DNA of 64,000 nt from Bursaphelenchus xylophilus (Eukaryota; Nematoda; Chromadorea; Rhabditida; Aphelenchoididae): positions 10,726,001-10,790,000 of the forward strand of contig CAJFCV020000002.1 of the NCBI GenBank assembly GCA_904066235.2, written 5' to 3'. Under the pieces are notes generated by a model. It was given only the letters and a program-made list of their open reading frames with translations, was not told the DNA's origin and searched no databases. Below, in pieces: positions 20,364 through 30,373 of this stretch. The translations under genes were made by a program, and so were the position numbers. The stretch's first letter is position 1; every line of letters begins with the position of its first letter.

Positions 20364-22820
20364 ATGCAGAAATGCTTGAATCTAATTTTGTTCTGGCTTT
20401 GTCTCATCGAACAGTTCCTTGAAACGACCAGCTTGTCGTAAGTTGAAGCTAAATTTTTTTTCGTCGTTTTTGGTTGCAGTCTGTCGGGAAAATAATGAGC
20501 AGTCTGTCGCATCGGAAGTCGCATCGCCGCAGGGAAAATGAGCTGTGTCGCGGCAAAATCAAATTGCTTTTCACTTCAGCGATTGGCGCAGCGACATTGG
20601 GCTCATTATTTTACAGACAGATTGCCAGCAAAAAATTTTATTTTGAGAAATTTTTATATAAAAAAAAATTTCTTTGATGGCACTGTGCAATTTTTGGTAA
20701 AAGTTCCTTATTTTGGCCACAACTTATAACTTTGCGGAAACTGGTCGGAATTAGCCCAAATTTAGCGTGCACGCTCAATTCATCGTTGTCAATGCCCGGA
20801 CAGCGGATTTAGTTAGTGAGGTACCTTCTTTTTTACGTACCACCTTACCCTTCAAAAACGGCTGCAGCCTGTGATTTTACACTTTATACGATGAAACATG
20901 TCCGGAACTAAATTTATTGCCTCCGTATGGAACTAAATGAGTCGTCACAGCCTTCGTAGGTACCCTTAAAACTATAGAGATATTATAGTAATTCAGTGCC
21001 AGCTGGGTCGAAGCGTTTTTTCCTTACTTTAGTGCCCAAGCTTGGGCGCAGTTCGCGGAGTACATTTGTTGTGGCCAAAATAAGGAACTTTTTCCCAATT
21101 TTTCGGATTTTTTACGCATTTTCTGCCAAAAAATGATTGCACCGTGCAAATTTCAGATTTTTTTCTGATTGCACAGTGCCTTCAGAAAAAACTTTTTCCC
21201 GTACAGCGCAATTTTTTGATATTTTTTCCCCCAAATTTTTTTATCTGCCCGGTGCAAATTTTCCATACCAAAAGAAAAAAAAAATTTTTTTTGAATTTTC
21301 AAAATTTTGCTTCTCTTTGAAATCTTTCACGCTTTTAATAACTTTCATTTCATTTTCAGATTCAAAGAGGCAGCTCTGCGTCAGCCTCTAACCAAACAGG
21401 CATACATCACGCAACAGTCGTACGAAAAATTTTTGGTCTATTTGGGTAAGGCGACTTGCGTGTTTAGAAAAAATTTCAGTCTAAAATTGGATAAAAATAC
21501 TCGAAAAGTAATACATTTGCAATATTTTGAAGAAATTTACATTTTTAAAAAAATTTTAGGTCTCACCACGAAAACATTTTTTGGTCCAAAAAACCTCGGA
21601 AATCTCGGAGGTAAAACAACCAAATAGCCTCTATTTTTATAGCCATAACTTAGATTTGATCCTCTTTTCATCAACAAGCCCAAAAAAAAATAAATTTCCT
21701 TCAGATGACACCTGTCAAATCCCGGAACAACATAATGCGGATGTCAACGTCAACCACGTGGACGAGCGCTACTTCGAATGGGAGCAATACAACTTCAACA
21801 AGGCCTTGTTGCATCACATTTTCCCGGAGACCGCGAATGGCGACGATGTGGCCAAATTATTGACCAAAGAGAGCATTCGAAGCCTGGATCAGGACTTTTT
21901 CGCCGCCGAACTGCCGAGTAATTGCACCAGCACTGACAATGATTGGACGTTCACAGCGAAGGAGCCGGACGTTTTTCAGGACAATCTCATCAATTGGTAA
22001 GGGACTTGAACAGTGGGGGACCAGTGGCAAAAACGGTACTATTTTGCATCGGGGAAGTATTAAAAATGTGGCAAAATGCTTCCCTCTCCAAGTGAAATAA
22101 CTCCGATTTCAAAAGCGCGCCCGCTCTTTTTGCGTGGGAGCCCTACAAAACGAAGTTTTTTCACTTGGAGAGGGATGCATTTTGCCACATTTTTGATACT
22201 TCCCGGATGCAAAATGGTACGTTTTTTGCCATTGGTCCGTCACTGTGTTTTCTGCACTGTGCAATTTTTTAATTTTTTTAATTTTTGCACTGTGCGAGAG
22301 AAAACTTGAAAAAATTTTGGCGTAGGAAGTGTCAAAAATGTGGCAAAATGCTTCCCTCTCCAAGTGAAAAAAACTCCGATTTCAAAAAATCTTTTTGTGA
22401 GGGAAAGGGCGCGCCCTTCAAAACGATGTTTTTTCACTAGGAGAGGGAAGCATTTGGCCATATTTTTGATACTTCCCGGGTGCAAAATGGTACGTTTTTT
22501 GACACTGGATCAGGTCCGTCATTGTATTTTTTGCACTGTGCAATTTTCAATTTTTATAATTTTTGCACTGTGCGAGAGATAAAGTAAAGTTTTTTTGGCG
22601 TATACAACATCTGCAGGTCGTAAACTATTTATAGTAATCAATACTAGTCCAATTCTGACCGATTTTTTGGATGAAATTTTCTTTTTTTTTCTTGAGCTCC
22701 ATCTAGAGCAAAAAATCTTTTTTATTTTATTGCTATTCAAAATTCAGCGTCTAAAATCTCGATGCAAATATTCTACAATGAATTTTCAGGGTATTCAACA
22801 CGGACCGGGACAACTACTAA
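20364..22820 (+). CDS. Unrecognised small secreted protein, four exons (160 aa predicted)
   Basis: Four exons join in phase: 20364-20437, 21360-21445, 21705-21996 and 22790-22820. Donors are GTAAGT, GTAAGG and GTAAGG; acceptors are TTTTCAG, CTTCAG and TTTTCAG. Residues 1-19 (MQKCLNLILFWLCLIEQFL) look like a signal peptide. The mature part includes FKEAALRQPLTKQAYITQ, then an acidic aromatic segment (HVDERYFEWEQYNFNKALLH) and a possible N-glycosylation site (NCTS). The end is uncertain: exon 3 could stop at the TAA of 21998-22000, or splice to the last exon and end in NTDRDNY. Two short upstream ATG frames lie between a TTTCAG at 20299-20304 and this ATG. I do not recognise the family. Introns 1 and 3 carry family B, E and C elements. 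Confidence 0.62.
20477..20624. mobile_element. Family B MITE copy 10, in intron 1 of the secreted-protein gene
   Basis: CAGTCTGTCGGGAAAATAAT left end; the right end has diverged (TTATTTTACAGACAGATTG). GAGC subtype. Confidence 0.83.
20701..21093. mobile_element. Family E element copy 1 (about 390 bp)
   Basis: Inverted ends AAGTTCCTTATTTTGGCCAC and GTGGCCAAAATAAGGAACTT. The internal sequence is almost identical to the copy at 33553-33945. No open frame spans it. Confidence 0.82.
22011..22245. mobile_element. Family C MITE copy 3
   Basis: CAGTGGGGGACCAGTGGCAA to GGTCCGTCACTG, with facing CTTGGAGAGGGA arms; in intron 3 of the secreted-protein gene. Confidence 0.82.
22321..22524. mobile_element. 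Family C MITE copy 4, left end truncated
   Basis: Lacks the outer left end, but has both CTCCCTCTCCAAGTGAAAAA arms and the right end GGATCAGGTCCGTCATTG followed by TA. Immediately follows copy 3. Confidence 0.78.
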
Positions 22821-23764
22821 CTCAAATCCCTCTCATTTCGACATCATTATATTACCCATGGTCATCTTGGATACTGTACTCAAAATGCTCTCGAAGTCAC
22901 CCCTCAAACAAAAGGAGAGCCCTCGAAAAAACGTGCACTCGGTCGATTGTACACATTGCTGCAACTAATACCTTTTCTCTATAACGTATCATTGTTATCA
23001 GGTCATTGCGTGTAGGTCCAAACTTGTGATTACCTCTGCCTCTTCGTTTATACAGTAATATTGATAAGTTCTACGTCTTGGAAACACGTGTCACGTCTCA
23101 TACAAATACTCGCGCTAGTCCACAATCAAACTCTTCTCAATTGCGGGTGGGAAACGTGTTTTGGGACATTTTATACGATCAAAGGTGTTTTCGGCCGGAA
23201 TTTTTAGCATTCTGATATGGCCAAGGCAATTTAAAAAAATCTTAACTGCTCCAATTTCATTATGGAGCTCCTGTTAAGCCATTTCGATTAAAAATCCCCT
23301 TTTCTACCTAAATTTTACAACCAACCCTGGGCGCAGCTCGCCAACCTCAAAAACTGCAATCCCTTGGCCTAAACCCAGCCGAACCCGTTCTAAAATACGT
23401 TTCCCACTCCCAGAAGGCGACATTACTCTCACAAGTATTCTTTCATGCCAAATTTGAAATGAAAACAAACATTTTTTTGTATTTTACTTTACTTTATAAT
23501 AAAAACGATTCTAATTACAAAAAGTTTTTGGTAAAAACGAGATACAGGACTAGCCTGGGGCTTAACTTAATAGACTAATTATTATAAGACCCGGATTTGG
23601 GCTAATAATTCGGATTCAACCTGAAAATAATTGAGAAAACCCAAAAATTTTCTTGTCAAATCCAAACTTTTGACCCAACTCCCAGTCAAACTGCTAATTA
23701 ACCACAACAAATATCTTATAAATGCTCCAGAATATCCGGATAGCACACGTTTTGAGGATATCAT
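22821..23764. other. 3' region between convergent genes
   Basis: The secreted-protein gene (+) and the cyclophilin gene (-) converge here. A plus-strand AATAAA occurs near 23499. ACACGTGTCACGT occurs near 23084-23098. No further gene is supported. Confidence 0.4.
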
Positions 23765-24721
23765 CTAGTTGGATCCGTCCTTGCTGACCTCGAAGGGTTC
23801 GGTGGGGATTTCGCCGGAGTCAGCGATCACAACATCGCGTTCTGGGCGATCTCCGGGCAGGGTGCGGCCGTTCTCGATGGCGCGCACAATGTCGAAGCCT
23901 TCGAGGACCTTGCCGAACACGACGTGGCGACCGTCCAACCATGGGGTCTTGACGGTGGTGATGAAGAATTGAGAGCCGTTGGTGTCACGTCCGGCGTTCG
24001 CCATGGAGAGGAATCCGGGGCCGTAATGAGAGAGTTCGAAGTTCTCATCGGGGAAACGTTCGCCATAGATGGATTTGCCGCCAGTTCCGTCACCACGGGT
24101 GAAGTCACCACCTAAGATAAGGAAATTATAATTTTTGATGTCTACGGAGAATATAATTCAACGAAAGATCATTATTAAGCTTTCCAAGGTCTTTTTAAAC
24201 CCTATGCCAAAATATTTTCCAGAATGAATCTGCAAAAAAATAAAAATATAATCAATTTTTGATGTTATCCATGGTCAACATAACTTGACCCTGTTTGCAA
24301 AAATTAAACTGTTCCTACAAAAGCAAATATGTTTGTTAGCTTCCCAACACCATTATTAAGCTCTACAGTAAATTTCATAGCGGTAGTACGTCTACTTTTT
24401 GCACATCATTCAATTTTCTAATAGTATCCATCAACCTAAACCAAGAAAAACAAATAAACTCTTACCCTGGATCATGAAGTCCTTGATGACACGGTGGAAT
24501 TTGCTGCCCTTGTATCCGTATCCCTTAGATCCCTTGGCAAGTTCGAGGAAGTTGGTGGCGGTCTTGGGGACGACATCACCGAAAAGTCCGATCACAACGC
24601 GGCCCTTCTTCTCACCTCCGATTTCGATGTCGAAGTAGGCCTTCTTGGTGACGGTGATCGTGTCCTTGGCCTGGGCGAGGGCGAAAAAGGCCACAACGGC
24701 CAAGCAGACTAGTGACTTCAT
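23765..24721 (-). CDS. Secreted cyclophilin B-type peptidyl-prolyl cis-trans isomerase
   Basis: Two exons: 24721-24466 and 24111-23765, joined in phase (GGTAAG donor, TCTTAG acceptor), encoding 200 aa. Residues 1-18 ([18 protein letters not shown]) are a signal peptide. The cyclophilin core is complete: [15 protein letters not shown] carries the catalytic Arg (residue 77) with Phe82, Met83 and Gln85. NGSQFFITT and the Trp of [12 protein letters not shown] follow. Family proteins catalyse proline isomerisation during folding of secretory proteins; nematode relatives are of the CYN-5/CYN-6 type. The C-terminus (EVSKDGSN) lacks a KDEL-type signal, so the protein may be secreted rather than ER-retained. 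TTTCAG|G directly before the ATG (24723-24725) could be a trans-splice or 5'-UTR splice acceptor. Confidence 0.97.
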
Positions 24722-24722
24722 C

Positions 24723-24730
24723 CTGAAATT
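24723..24730 (-). promoter_or_regulatory. Splice acceptor immediately upstream of the cyclophilin start
   Basis: On the minus strand GAAATTTCAG|G precedes the ATG by one base. This is the usual position for a spliced-leader or 5'-UTR acceptor in nematode genes. Confidence 0.5.
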
Positions 24731-25661
24731 TCGAAAAATTGAAGATGTTATCTAAAGTTATATCTGATGTGAGAAAACACGGGAAAAAACAGTGAATTTG
24801 ACGGTACATGCCAGAAAATACAATTATCAAACCTTAGAAATAACGAGAAAACATCAAAAGACAAAAACCTTCGCATTCAACCAAAAATTTATATTATCCA
24901 TGGCAACTTTGATATTTTAGGTAATTTTTCTTAAAATATCGGGTAAAACTGACTCAAAATAATATTCAATAGAAAGAATGGACTCTGATTCAGCTTTTTC
25001 TATTCAATTTTACCTTGAAAACGTTCAAAGAACCACTAAAATTGGACACAACAAGACGTAAACACCTCTAATTCCCCAAAAGTCTCTCAAGTTTTACCCC
25101 ACTCTCGCCCAGACCGCACTGTACCCTGGAAAGCCTACACCGGCAAATGACCCGCACACCGCAAGGCATTCGCGTTGGACTGATGAAAAAACGGGGAAGG
25201 AGCGAAAAAATAGTGCCACGTCACAACTTTCGCGTCCCTCGCCTCCTTCGTCCCGCTGTCCGGGTCGCGGAGGCCTTTTTTATAGGACCGAATGACCATG
25301 ACCCTGTTCTCGAGGTTCCACTCAATCTTCCCACTCAACGCGACGCCTCCCGAGACGCCGGCGGAGATGGTTTTTGCTCGCGAAACGACAGGTGTATTAG
25401 GTTTTCAAGGAGGTCGATGAAAATGGGAGTTGAAATGATGCAAAATCGGGCTGACAAAGGTCAGAATGGCTATTATTCGACGACACAGGGGTTTGGGAAG
25501 GGATTAGACAAAGAGATCCGTCGGGATTGACAGTGGGAGATTAGTGAATCCACTTTTTATATTACACTGCGTCAGCAGGTGATGATGATCAAAGAATTGA
25601 TCGTTTTACCATCTTCCACTTGATTTTCTGATGTGAACTTGTTTTTGAGACCTTATACAAT
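24731..25661. other. Upstream region of the cyclophilin gene
   Basis: About 0.4 kb of AT-rich sequence, then a more GC-rich block (25080-25540) that is open in several frames. The frames lack motifs or splice support; the block is more likely promoter or 5' sequence. Confidence 0.35.
25216..25223 (-). promoter_or_regulatory. Candidate ER-stress (UPR) element
   Basis: The minus strand reads TGACGTGG, the ATF6/XBP1-type UPR element core, about 0.5 kb upstream of the secretory cyclophilin start. Function is inferred from motif and neighbour only. Confidence 0.35.
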
Positions 25662-25870
25662 AAAGGACCTGATCCAGTGGCAAAAAGCGTATCATTTTCA
25701 TCCGGGAAGTATCAAAAAATGTAGCAAAACGCCTCTCCCTCCAAGTGAAAAAAGCGCGCTTTTGAACCCGGAGTTTTTTCATTTGGAGAGGGAGGTATTT
25801 TGCCACATTTTGTGATACTTCCTGGATGCAAAATGGTACGTTTTTTGCCAGTGGATCAGGTCTCCCACTG
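25662..25870. mobile_element. Family C MITE copy 5
   Basis: AAGGACCTGATCCAGTGGCA left; GGATCAGGTCTCCCACTG followed by TA at right. Facing CTCCAAGTGAAAAA arms. Confidence 0.82.
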
Positions 25871-27055
25871 TACAAGGTCCAGTCTATATTCCGGACGAAT
25901 TTTTCCTTCTAACTTGCTCTATCAATATCTCAATTTCCCCCAACATTACACTAGATCAAGTAAACGACCAAAATTTGATAATCCCAAGATCGCAACACCT
26001 CCATTTTGCTCCGCCGACCGCTATTTAGACGAATGGTGACCCCAGACCCACATAAACATCGAGATTTTCACAAAAATAGAAAGTTTTGGCGTTTGTTTAC
26101 ACATCCAATATCAACTTTCGGGCGATTATCGCCCAGACCACCGGCGAACGAGTGTGACCGATGTTTATACAGTGGCTAAAGGTCAGATGGACTGTCTAAA
26201 GCACAATGGAAAACAAGATTTTTAGCAAAATTAAGTTTGCAGTCGTCGATATTATACTAGACACCTGATCAGATGTTTGTATCAAAATCCCAGGCACCTG
26301 ATGTAGAAACCGCAGAAATTTCGGAATAACCAGATGCACAAACAAAATCTTATCTTTTCCCGGATCTAAATTCATAAAAACAGCTCCAGCTGGCTGGAAA
26401 TAAAACAAATTATTTCATAATCTGACCTGCTAAAGCTAAACATCCTAAAATTGCATTCTGAACTAGGTCATCCCGGCTATTCAATCATTTTTTTGTTGAT
26501 CACTCGACCTTGTAAACACAAGGTTGAAAAACCAAACATATTTTTATTGAAAGACCTGCATTTGAGCTGAAAATTTTTGATATTAAGACAAGAGGTGTCA
26601 TGGATAATATAAACTGAAAAAAACGGAGTGAAAAAGTGGCAAAAACATTTGCCATCAAGTGAAAACATCACTAATTTGATGAGGAGAAATTGGGAATGGT
26701 CGGAAACAGAATTCCGCAACGCAATATGGTTCATTTGGCCAAAAGTTGCCTGAATTTCGTGCTGGGACGCGTAACTTAGGTATGTGAATTACTGTAATCG
26801 GATTTTTGTTATTTTGACTGTAATTATCTCTTCTCTGAAATGTATTTTAACTAGCAGAATACCTCATGCATTAAAAAGGAGTATCAACAAAATTTTTTTG
26901 AGCTTTATATTGCAATATATTGTAGTAGGTATCAAATTTAAAAAATTTATAAAAAAATTTCAAATTTTTAAGATAAAAAAGCTAATTTCTTGGTAAAATA
27001 TGCAACCTTTATTTTTTGTTTAATATTCCGACGATCGGTCGCTTTTCCGCTTGAA
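25871..27055. other. Intergenic, upstream of the kinase gene
   Basis: AT-rich; a weak minus-strand frame at 26477-26734 has no motif. No gene is supported. Confidence 0.35.
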
Positions 27056-29600
27056 ATGTCCAAAAATATTGAAAAAGATCAGGCAAATGAAGCTGAACCG
27101 GATAAAAAGACGGATAAAGACGTTATCAATCGTGGCTCAGTGGTGCAGTCGGCTCAGGGAGCTTTTGAAGTAAGCTGAAATGCAGTATTCTTGTCCTAAA
27201 TCTTAATTTGAAATTGTTTTGAGCGATTTTGCAAAGTAATGTAGGCAAGCGAAAGAGGACGTATTTTACCTTTCCAGATCTGCCAACTCCTCGGATCCGG
27301 CGGCTATGGCGATGTTTATATGGTGAGAAATGTCAAGGAGAATACTGTAGCGGCCATGAAAATCGAGCGGCAAGACGTGGAGAGTTCCAGGCAAAGACTA
27401 GCGTTGGAAGTGCTGATTTTGACTGGCGTTGCGCAACTGCCGGAGTGGCGAAGAGCTCATTTTGCCAGACTTCTCAGTTATGGTAAGAGGGGAAAAAAGT
27501 TTTCGGGATTTTCTCGGTTTTTAATTTTGAGGGGAAGACTTGACCCATTTCGAAAAATATTTTGTAGTTGATGTTTTAACTGAGCAATACAGTGTAGATT
27601 AATTGTATTTCATATTTTAAAAGTATTTTTTTACCGTTTTCGATGAGTTTTTGATTTTTGAGTCAAGTGTTCCCCTCAAAGAAAATTTGGGTCTGTAAAC
27701 AAAGAAGCCCCTATTTTTATAATGAGGGTTTCAGAGAGCGTATTTTAAAACCGACGAAATGTTCAAAATAAAAGAACCCAGATATTTTCACGTTTTGGGT
27801 CAAGTCTTCTCTTCATAGAAAAATTTCCGATTCTTTGAATTTCCGACCTTATTTTTTTTATTCTGCATTTTTTCAGGGCAAAACTACGAATTCAAGTTTG
27901 TAATAATGTCGATGGTGGGCCGTACGATCAGCGAAATTCAACGCCAGCAACCGGATTCCAATTACACGATAGATAAAGCGGTGAAAATTTCAATTCAATG
28001 CCTTGAAGCGATATCACAACTCCATCATATGGGATTCATCCATCGAGACGTCAAACCGAATAATTTTGCATTAGGAATTGGCCGGCAATATGGAGCTGTA
28101 GTACTGTTCGATTTTGGATGTGCCAGAAGATTTGTTCACAAGGAGCTGAGTGGAGTACCAAGGTAGTTGAGACAATATTTTACTGTAATTTCAGTGATTT
28201 AACGTTTAGGGGAAGGTTTCCACCGGCGGTGTCAACTGTCCCACGACGAGGGGAACACTTGACTCTTTTGGGTCAACTGTTTTTTTCGATGATTTTTCGT
28301 CCAATTTAAGCTGTAAAATTATTGGAAATGCTTCTTAATAACTTCATTTTCAAGAAAACCTCGACCAATCGTCAAATTAGTTGGGACTTTGCGCTACGCG
28401 TCCAGAAATGCCCTCAGATTGAGAGAGCAGTGCCGAAAAGACGATTTGGAATCACTTTTCTATACAATTTTGCAAGTCTTCAATGTCCAAGCACTTTTCT
28501 GGTGGACTGAGAAGGACATTGAAGTCATTTTGACGCTGAAACAGAAGCTTTTCATTGATGAATGTGAGTTGGGAAGGAAATTGGGTGTTTGGGGAAGAGT
28601 TGACACATTTAGGGGGAGAGTTGTCTCAGATAGGAAATATTTGACTAAAATCGCAGTAGATATACTTTGGGTGATGTAGAAGGACACTTTTCTCAAGAGA
28701 GAAACACATGACTCAGCAGGGAAAGACTTGACCCACAAGCGGAAAACTTGACCCAAAATTGTGAGACTTGACACCAAACCAAAAAACAGTTTAATATTGA
28801 CGTTTTCAGTGACTCTTCTCCGCAAATTCCCTCCGGAACTCACGAAATTTGCTCATTATATCGACAAACTCTCCTATTATTCGACCCCTGATTACTCATA
28901 TCTCCAAACACTCTTGCAGAATATTGCATTTGCTCGAGGACTCTGGCTGCCCTGTAGTTCTGAGACGGTGGGAAAACCAGACGAAATTTTGAAGGTAGAG
29001 AAAACGCAGTCCAAAGATTTGGAGGAGAAACAAACGCAAAAGTCGAAGAAAGGAAATGGAAAGAAAAGCAAGAGTAGGAAGAAAAGTGTCGATAAAGTGG
29101 CTACAACTCAAAACGAAAGCACGAAGAAGTCGAAAAAAGAAGTTGCAAAGGGCAGTAAGAGCAGGAAGAAGAGCGTGGAGAAGATGGCCCCAACTCAAAA
29201 TGAAAGTACGAAGAAATCGAAGAGAGAAGGCGAAAAGGGAAGTAAGAGCAAGAACAAGACTGTTGAAAAGTTGGCCAAGACTCAAAACGAAGATGAGAAA
29301 GGAAGTAAGAACAAGAAGAAGAGTGCTGAGAAGTTGGCCAAGACTCAAAATGAAAGCACGAAAAGATCGAAGAAGGATGGTGAAAAGGCGAGTAAGAGTA
29401 AGAAGAAAAGTGCCGACGGAATGGCCAAGACCCAAAACGAAGATGAAAAAGGAAGTAAGAACAAGAAGAAGAGTGCCGACGTAATGGCCAAGACTCAAAA
29501 CGAAAGCACGACGAAGAAGTCGAAGAAGGGCAAAGAGACTGAGAAGAAGAAGGATGGAGCAGAGAAAGTTAATCAGAAAAGCAAGGATCTGACAGTTTGA
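27056..29600 (+). CDS. CK1/TTBK-like protein kinase with lysine-rich repeat tail (534 aa predicted)
   Basis: Five exons in phase: 27056-27169, 27278-27482, 27877-28162, 28355-28563 and 28810-29600. Kinase motifs in order: glycine loop LLGSGGYGDVY (43-52), VAIK-like AAMKIE (Lys66), catalytic loop FIHRDVKPNNF (His162-Asp164), DFG (Asp185), then VGTLRYASRNA in place of an APE motif and RKDDLESLFYTIL. KPNN(F) and GTLRYAS are signatures of the CK1/TTBK group, which is greatly expanded in nematodes. Exon 5 adds PPELTKFAHYID (end of the kinase fold), then about 190 residues of Lys/Ser-rich repeats built on TQNESTKKSKK and KGSKSKKKS. Catalytic residues are intact. The exon 4 acceptor is CAAG rather than CAG, the weakest junction. 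The substrate is unknown. Confidence 0.9.
29060..29560 (+). repeat. Coding repeat array in the kinase tail
   Basis: Two alternating unit types: a long one (TQNESTKKSKK.GEKGSKSKKKS.EK) and a short one (TQNEDEKGSKNKKKSA.). About six units in all. The array is highly basic; its antisense open frame is a shadow. Confidence 0.8.
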
Positions 29601-29689
29601 AAGAAAAATGAATTAATAGTTATCCCATAGCATAATGGCGCTTATTATTGTGTTTATAAAATTTCTTATTTGTTATCTCGATATTTTAA

Positions 29690-30255
29690 ATCCGAGGGAA
29701 ACAGTTGACCCAAGTCACGGAAAGACTTGACTCAAGCGCTAATTGGCTTCTAAGTATGTAACAGTTGACTCAAGAATTATAGAAGACTAATTTTGGCCAA
29801 ATTTTACCAGCAAGGCAACGTCTGGCCAACTAGGGAAACACTTGACTCAAGAAGAGAACACTTGACTCAAACTCGGAAAACATTACCCAACAGTGAGACA
29901 CTTCACATCAAACCAAAAAACGGACTAAACTTGATTTGCGACGTTTACTATGAAGAGAACACTTGACCCAAGTTAGTGGAAGACTTGACTCAAGCGCTAA
30001 TTGGCTTCTAAATTTGTAACAGTTGACGAAAAGATTATAGCAGACTAATTTCGGCCAAATTTTACCAGCAAGGCGACATCTGGCCAACCAGGGAAACACT
30101 TGACTCAGGAAGAGAACACTTCACCCAAACTCGGAAAACTTAACACAATAGTGAGAGCTTTGACACCAAACCAAAAAAAACGTACAAAAATTGATTTCAA
30201 CACTTTCTACGAAAGGAACACTTGACCCACGTGAGTGGAAGACTTCACTCGACCT
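29690..30255. repeat. About 258-bp direct tandem duplication rich in CTTGACYC motifs
   Basis: AAGACTTGACTCAAGCGCTA followed by ATTGGCTTCTAA recurs about 258 bp later (near 29722 and 29980), with flanking GGGAAACACTTGACTCA and AGAGAACACTTGACYCA words. A partial related copy lies in kinase intron 4 (about 28680-28800). Confidence 0.75.
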
Positions 30256-30373
30256 TTCTAACGCCTTCCAACGATGTCTGAATTTTAAAACTGTTTTGCA
30301 AAAGATTGATTCAATCTAATATTTTACATAAAAAACAAAAAATACATTATAAACCATGAAAAAACTGAGATTT

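Noticed and set aside
23769..24115. Frames antisense to cyclophilin
   Set aside because: Shadows of a strongly supported minus-strand gene.
28896..29498. 200-aa Leu-rich membrane-like protein on the minus strand
   Set aside because: Antisense of the Lys-rich kinase tail (Lys codons read as Leu/Phe).
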